A stretch of 64,000 nucleotides of DNA, taken from Hoeflea_A sp965228785 (lineage in GTDB: Bacteria; Pseudomonadota; Alphaproteobacteria; Rhizobiales; Rhizobiaceae). Below the pieces are notes generated by a model. The model was not told the origin of the DNA. It saw only the letters and a program-made list of their open reading frames with translations, and did no database searches. Of this stretch, positions 60,643 to 64,000 are shown piece after piece. A program made the position numbers and the translations under genes. Position 1 is the first letter of the stretch; the number at the start of each line of letters is the position of its first letter. The stretch spans positions 2,790,001 to 2,854,000 of the forward strand of contig CBDDIF010000002.1 of assembly GCA_965228785.1 (NCBI GenBank), written 5' to 3'.

Positions 60643-61176
60643 TCAGGCAAAAGAGCCGTTGACGGGAAAAGGCTCTGCGAGACCACGCAAAAACCCGATG
60701 CCCCTGACAAGGCTCTGCGGATCTGGTCTTGCAAATGGCACATTGGAGATGTCGACGATCTGCAGACGCCCGGCCTCGTTGACGACAAACAGGCCCGGCT
60801 CGGCAAACGGGCCTTCGACACCCATGCCGTTGCGAGGGCCGGAGATATAGAGTCCCAACGACTGCATTTGCGGTACCGACAGGCCGTAACCGACATCGAA
60901 CTCGGGTTCGACCTCCTGCATGTGAAGCCTTGCCCTTTCAGCGCCATCGGCCGACAGGGCGAGCACATCGACACCCAACCCATCGAGTTGCGGCACAATG
61001 GCATTGAGGTTGCGCAGATAACCGGTGCAGACCGGGCAGTGTTTGCCGCGATAGACGACATTGAGCAGCCAATCGTAGCCATCGCGAGGCTTGGCCAGGT
61101 TGCGGCGCGCTCCGTTGAGCACAGGGAGTTCGATCGCCGGGAAAACATCCCCGGCAGTTGGTTTTGGGCTGGTCAT
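60643..61176 (-). CDS. AhpC/TSA-family thiol peroxidase-like protein
   Basis: A 177-residue thioredoxin-fold protein: FPAIELPVLNGARRNLAKPRDGYDWLLNVVYRGKHCPVCTGYLRNL, with a CPVC motif in the peroxiredoxin position. It probably reduces peroxides or acts as a thiol-disulfide enzyme. The start at 61176 (MTSPKPTAGDVFP) is used; a TTG-proximal ATG three codons earlier is possible. The divergent TetR gene at 61248 and the repeated operator-like boxes between them suggest repression and induction by a small molecule. Confidence 0.85.
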   Translation of the reverse strand: MTSPKPTAGDVFPAIELPVLNGARRNLAKPRDGYDWLLNVVYRGKHCPVCTGYLRNLNAIVPQLDGLGVDVLALSADGAERARLHMQEVEPEFDVGYGLSVPQMQSLGLYISGPRNGMGVEGPFAEPGLFVVNEAGRLQIVDISNVPFARPDPQSLVRGIGFLRGLAEPFPVNGSFA

Positions 61177-61192
61177 GTGGATCACTCAGGTT

Positions 61193-61257
61193 TATATATT
61201 GTTCGATACATAAAGATCATCGACCCTACCGAGTCAAGGATTATATATTGATCGATA
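61193..61257. promoter_or_regulatory. Two near-identical 16-bp boxes, candidate TetR operators
   Basis: TATATATTGTTCGATA at 61193-61208 and TATATATTGATCGATA at 61242-61257 differ at one base and lie 49 bases apart, in the spacer between the peroxiredoxin-like gene (start 61176) and the TetR gene (start 61248). The second box overlaps the tetR start, fitting autorepression. Confidence 0.6.
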
Positions 61258-61856
61258 GAAAAAAATTAGGCCGCCCCCGAAACTTCGACTACGACGCCGC
61301 TCTGATGCAAGCGATGTCGGTGTTCTGGACCAAGGGGTATGACGGCGCTTCTCTGCGAGATTTAACCGGGGCAATGGGCATTACAGGGCCAAGTCTCTAT
61401 GCGGCCTTCGGCGACAAACGCGAACTGTTTCTCAAAACCATTGATCGCTACGCCGATGTCGACGGCTGCGAGCCTGTTGTGGCGTTCGAAACCGAGGACG
61501 ACATCCGAAAGGCAGTGCGCGGGTTCCTCATGGAAATCATCCACTACGCCACCGAGCACGAAAGTGGCGCCAAGGGTTGTTTTCTGGCATCCAGCGTTTC
61601 CACCAATATCGGCCAGGTCGATGGCGTCGCCGAGCGGGTTCAGAAGGCCATAGAAGATACGGAGAAACGCTTGGCTGCGCGGTTCGACAGGGACATCAAG
61701 AAGGGCACACTACCGCCCGACTTTCCCTCCATTGAACGAGCAGCGCTGCTCTACGACATGCGCCAGGGCTACATGTTTCGCGGCCGCGCCGGCTGGAACG
61801 CCGATCAACTCGAAAAGGACATCGATCGGCGTGTCGACATGATTTTGGCGTGCTGA
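61248..61856 (+). CDS. TetR-family transcriptional regulator
   Basis: A 202-residue TetR regulator. The HTH region is NFDYDAALMQAMSVFWTKGYDGASLRDLTGAMGITGPSLYAAFGDKRELFLKT, typical of the AcrR-like group; the C-terminal part (about 85-200) is the ligand-binding helical domain, resembling the CGQxS/CFLASS-type subgroup that includes several quorum- and redox-related regulators. The start is a TTG at 61248 with AAGGA seven bases upstream; the frame further upstream runs over the neighbouring promoter. It is divergent from the peroxiredoxin-NTF2 unit. Confidence 0.88.
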   Translation: MIDRKKLGRPRNFDYDAALMQAMSVFWTKGYDGASLRDLTGAMGITGPSLYAAFGDKRELFLKTIDRYADVDGCEPVVAFETEDDIRKAVRGFLMEIIHYATEHESGAKGCFLASSVSTNIGQVDGVAERVQKAIEDTEKRLAARFDRDIKKGTLPPDFPSIERAALLYDMRQGYMFRGRAGWNADQLEKDIDRRVDMILAC

Positions 61857-61918
61857 CGCCGAGAAGCGGCCCGGAATGATGCGAAGTTGCCGCTTGGCAT
61901 GATGCCGGACATTCGACC

Positions 61919-62416
61919 TTAATGATCGAGAAACATTGTCGGCGAGGCGTAGGTGTAGTCATCGCCCGGCTTATTGCCACGGGATGCGGCTATACCAGAG
62001 GCGATCAGAGAGCCTATGAGCCCGCCTCCAGCCCCGGCATTGGCAATCCGCTCGGCTGTCACGTTGCGAACATTGATGGATTTATATTTCCTTGAACCTT
62101 GGTAGGCACATGACATTGAAAGGTCTGATGTTCTCACGCCGAACACCGGTAGCTTGAGATTTGCGGGGGTCCTGTAGTTCAGTGAAAACCCATCTCCCCT
62201 CACGCTGCATGCTATGCCATCGACATCCACCCGCCTTTTCTTCTCGTTCAGAGCAGTGGTGCGACTTTGCAGGATGACGTATTTCTCTACATTGTTGCGC
62301 GCGGTTTCGGAGCTGAAACGCGCTTCAACCGGCGGCGTCGAAAGCGTGCGGGTGGATTGGCAGGCCGTCAGGAATCCGGCAAGAAAAACTGCACAAACGG
62401 TCATGGGTGTTTTCAT
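61919..62416 (-). CDS. Predicted lipoprotein of unknown function
   Basis: A 165-residue protein with a lipoprotein signal (MKTPMTVCAVFLAGFLTACQS, lipobox LTAC). The mature part has a VEKYVILQSRTTALNEKKRRVDVDGIACSV segment and a C-terminal Gly/Ala-rich stretch (NAGAGGGLIGSLIASGIAASRG) like the glycine-zipper tails of small outer-membrane lipoproteins. The function is unknown. It follows the AraC gene by 25 bases on the same strand. Confidence 0.8.
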   Translation of the reverse strand: MKTPMTVCAVFLAGFLTACQSTRTLSTPPVEARFSSETARNNVEKYVILQSRTTALNEKKRRVDVDGIACSVRGDGFSLNYRTPANLKLPVFGVRTSDLSMSCAYQGSRKYKSINVRNVTAERIANAGAGGGLIGSLIASGIAASRGNKPGDDYTYASPTMFLDH

Positions 62417-62441
62417 GGCTTCGAAGACCCTCTGATGCCCG

Positions 62442-63512
62442 TCAAGCAATTGGTCGGCTATTCATTTCAAAGGTCTCGCTGGCTCCGCCCAACATGGAAG
62501 CGGAAATTTCGGTGTCGCTACCGAACGCCGTCGGGCTGACACCGAGGTGGTGCTTGAAGGCTCTGACCATTTGAGTCGACGAAGAGAAGCCGCAGGCGAG
62601 AGCGACCTGGGCAATCCCGTTACGGTCCGGTTGACCAGCGCCGAGAATCGACTTGGCCATTTCTACCCGGACGAAGGTGATGTAGTGCCGGATTCCACCC
62701 AGGCTTTCAAACGTCCGATAAAGCGTAGCGCGTGAAGCTCCGACATAGGTCGCGATTTCGGCCACACCAAGGTCCGGCGAGGCGATGTTGTCGTGAATGT
62801 ATTCACGCGCCCTTTCGCGAACAATATCGTGGCCGCTGATGGCCGATCTGTGGATGTGGTCTTCGAGCACCCTGGAGGCAACCTGAACTGCCAGGGAACT
62901 CATGACTTTGACGGCACCAGGATCTTGCTTCAGGGCGTTTTCGAGGCCGGAAATCGAAGCCTTCAGGACCTTTGATACGGGTTCATGATCTCGCACCACA
63001 ACAAATTCCCCCGACCGGCGAAACAGTTCTTTCAAGGGTCCAGCCGGAAAGACGAGGCGCACAACATCAGTTTCCCCGAAAGTGGTTTCAAAGTTGGATG
63101 TTGCATGCAGATACATGTCGCCGGTGGCCAGTTTGAATCTGTCATGAAGGGTTGTGGCCTCGGCATGGCCGCTGACCACCCATGCAACCGACACCGCGTC
63201 AAATCTCGCGTCCAGCGCCGATACATCTTCGATTGTCACCGTGTAGCCGCTGGATTGCAGTGATGTCAGGTAGCAGTGATGAGCCGACATTCGTCGATCG
63301 ATATTGATGTTCTCGTTGCCAGCGCCCAGCTCGCGGTATGACAGTCTTTTCTTGAGTTTCCTGGGGCTACCACGAACGTGTTCTTCAAAACCGACAAGCC
63401 GCGTTTTGCGTGGAAACAGTCGAGCGTCGAAGCTGATCGGCGCCTGTGTGAACAGCGATCCAGGCACTGGTCTAGCGATCGGCTTCACAGATCTGAGCAC
63501 GAACCAATTCAC
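62442..63512 (-). CDS. AraC-family transcriptional regulator
   Basis: A 356-residue regulator. The N-terminal sensing region (about 1-230) lacks a clear cupin signature; the C-terminal AraC HTH pair is clear (LGVAEIATYVGASRATLYRTFES and AQVALACGFSSSTQMVRAFKHHLGVSPTAFG). The N-terminal region contains YLTSLQSSGYTVTIEDVSALDARFDAVSVAWVVSGHAEATTLHDRF, resembling the AraC-binding-domain type 2 group. The GTG at 63512 is the longest start; the true start could be later. It is closely related to the partial regulator at the window edge. Confidence 0.85.
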   Translation of the reverse strand: MNWFVLRSVKPIARPVPGSLFTQAPISFDARLFPRKTRLVGFEEHVRGSPRKLKKRLSYRELGAGNENINIDRRMSAHHCYLTSLQSSGYTVTIEDVSALDARFDAVSVAWVVSGHAEATTLHDRFKLATGDMYLHATSNFETTFGETDVVRLVFPAGPLKELFRRSGEFVVVRDHEPVSKVLKASISGLENALKQDPGAVKVMSSLAVQVASRVLEDHIHRSAISGHDIVRERAREYIHDNIASPDLGVAEIATYVGASRATLYRTFESLGGIRHYITFVRVEMAKSILGAGQPDRNGIAQVALACGFSSSTQMVRAFKHHLGVSPTAFGSDTEISASMLGGASETFEMNSRPIA

Positions 63513-63666
63513 AAGGGGTAGAAAATCGCGAATGACCGCGTAAGGATTCGCACTCTGCTTTTGGGAGGAAAGGCATGGTTCGTCGGTCCGTCAAACAGTC
63601 AATCACTGTTTTTCTGTATCCGCTGCCGATCGATACGAATACGGCCATATGTCTCAATTGATTGCC

Positions 63667-64000
63667 CTATTGTCTCAGCTCTGGTTCGTTCCGACCATGT
63701 CTGTCAACCGGCGGCTTCTCTCTCCAGTCTTTGCAGATGGTAATTCCGAATTGAGAGGGACGGATGCCGTAGCGGCGTTTAAACGCCTTGCCCATCTGGC
63801 CCGGGGAGGTGAAGCCGCAGGCAAAGGCGATGTTGGCTATTCCGCCACGGTCGGTCGTGCCGACGCCGATCATCGATTTCGCCCGCTCCAGGCGGACGAA
63901 GTTGATGTACTCTCTGACGCCGCCCAGGCTTTCGAAGGCCCGGTATAACGAGGCACGGGATGCGCCGACAGAGGTGGCGATATCGTCAACCTTGAGATTG
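63667..64000 (-). CDS. AraC-family transcriptional regulator, partial (truncated by window edge)
   Basis: The C-terminal 110 residues of an AraC regulator; the gene continues beyond base 64000. The visible part is the HTH domain: LKVDDIATSVGASRASLYRAFESLGGVREYINFVRLERAKSMIG, then IANIAFACGFTSPGQMGKAFKRRYGIRPSQFG, with a 20-residue tail. It aligns over its whole length with the HTH of the regulator at 62442, so the two probably arose by duplication. Confidence 0.85.
   Translation of the reverse strand, partial: NLKVDDIATSVGASRASLYRAFESLGGVREYINFVRLERAKSMIGVGTTDRGGIANIAFACGFTSPGQMGKAFKRRYGIRPSQFGITICKDWREKPPVDRHGRNEPELRQ

Noticed and set aside
61864..61895. AAGCGGC / GCCGCTT stem after the TetR gene as a terminator
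   Set aside because: The loop is 18 bases and there is no T-tract, so a rho-independent terminator is not supported.
1..64000. CRISPR arrays, rRNA and tRNA genes
   Set aside because: No regularly spaced repeats and no recognisable rRNA or tRNA sequences were noticed on reading; a covariance-model scan would be needed to exclude small RNA genes.

Overview
The window is a dense, GC-rich bacterial chromosome segment of about 60 protein genes, with short intergenic gaps and many ATGA-type start/stop overlaps. The gene content points to an alphaproteobacterium, probably a marine or saline member of the Hyphomicrobiales/Rhodobacterales side: a DddP-type DMSP lyase homologue, a human-type sulfide:quinone oxidoreductase fused to DUF442, mmsA with a divergent LysR gene, carboxynorspermidine biosynthesis, a tripartite tricarboxylate transporter, and many LysR regulators. 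I saw no rRNA, tRNA, CRISPR array, transposase or integrase. The organism cannot be named from this sequence alone.

Layout. 0-10 kb: secreted RNase T2, LysR with a divergent tandem SnoaL-like protein, a PGM1-like ATP-grasp ligase, pgi, LysR with a divergent DMT exporter, then mmsA with its divergent LysR. 10.9-15.2 kb: a tight minus-strand run pyrC-pyrE-carboxynorspermidine dehydrogenase-nspC, joining pyrimidine and polyamine synthesis. 15.4-16.7 kb: dddP with a strong terminator. 16.8-24.2 kb: a block bordered on both sides by unusually AT-rich non-coding DNA. It holds a 1012-residue protein with SGNH-hydrolase, trypsin-like protease and endonuclease/exonuclease/phosphatase (EEP) regions, an alpha/beta hydrolase, a 250-residue protein of unknown function, and a second SGNH protein with an L,D-transpeptidase-like Cys motif and a peptidoglycan-binding repeat. 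The two large proteins share a related N-terminal module. This is the strongest candidate for an undescribed system.

24.2-33.8 kb: LysR-GST-flavin oxidoreductase cluster, S9 peptidase, rhodanese, PEP-mutase-family lyase and photolyase. 33.8-37.5 kb: a membrane-anchored LuxR-type regulator, two PepSY proteins, a ferric-reductase-like membrane flavoprotein and an SDR. 37.6-43.1 kb: sulfide detoxification operon (DUF2892, two YeeE/YedE half-transporters, persulfide-dioxygenase-like MBL enzyme, DUF442-SQR fusion, SulP permease). 43.2-49.9 kb: MarR-controlled sulfatase locus with two sulfatases and a TctCBA transporter around a palindromic operator. 49.9-57.1 kb: a GT51-like protein lacking the expected catalytic glutamates, Crp/Fnr regulator, DUF3750, GNAT, a reductive-dehalogenase-like Fe-S protein, flavodoxin, histidine phosphatase and prolyl oligopeptidase. 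57.2-64 kb: a small protein followed by glmS, VOC protein, a TetR-controlled peroxiredoxin/NTF2 cluster with repeated operators, a lipoprotein and two related AraC regulators, the second cut by the window edge.

Functional identities come from reading conserved motifs, domain order and gene context by eye; no database search was run. Residue numbers refer to the starts chosen here.
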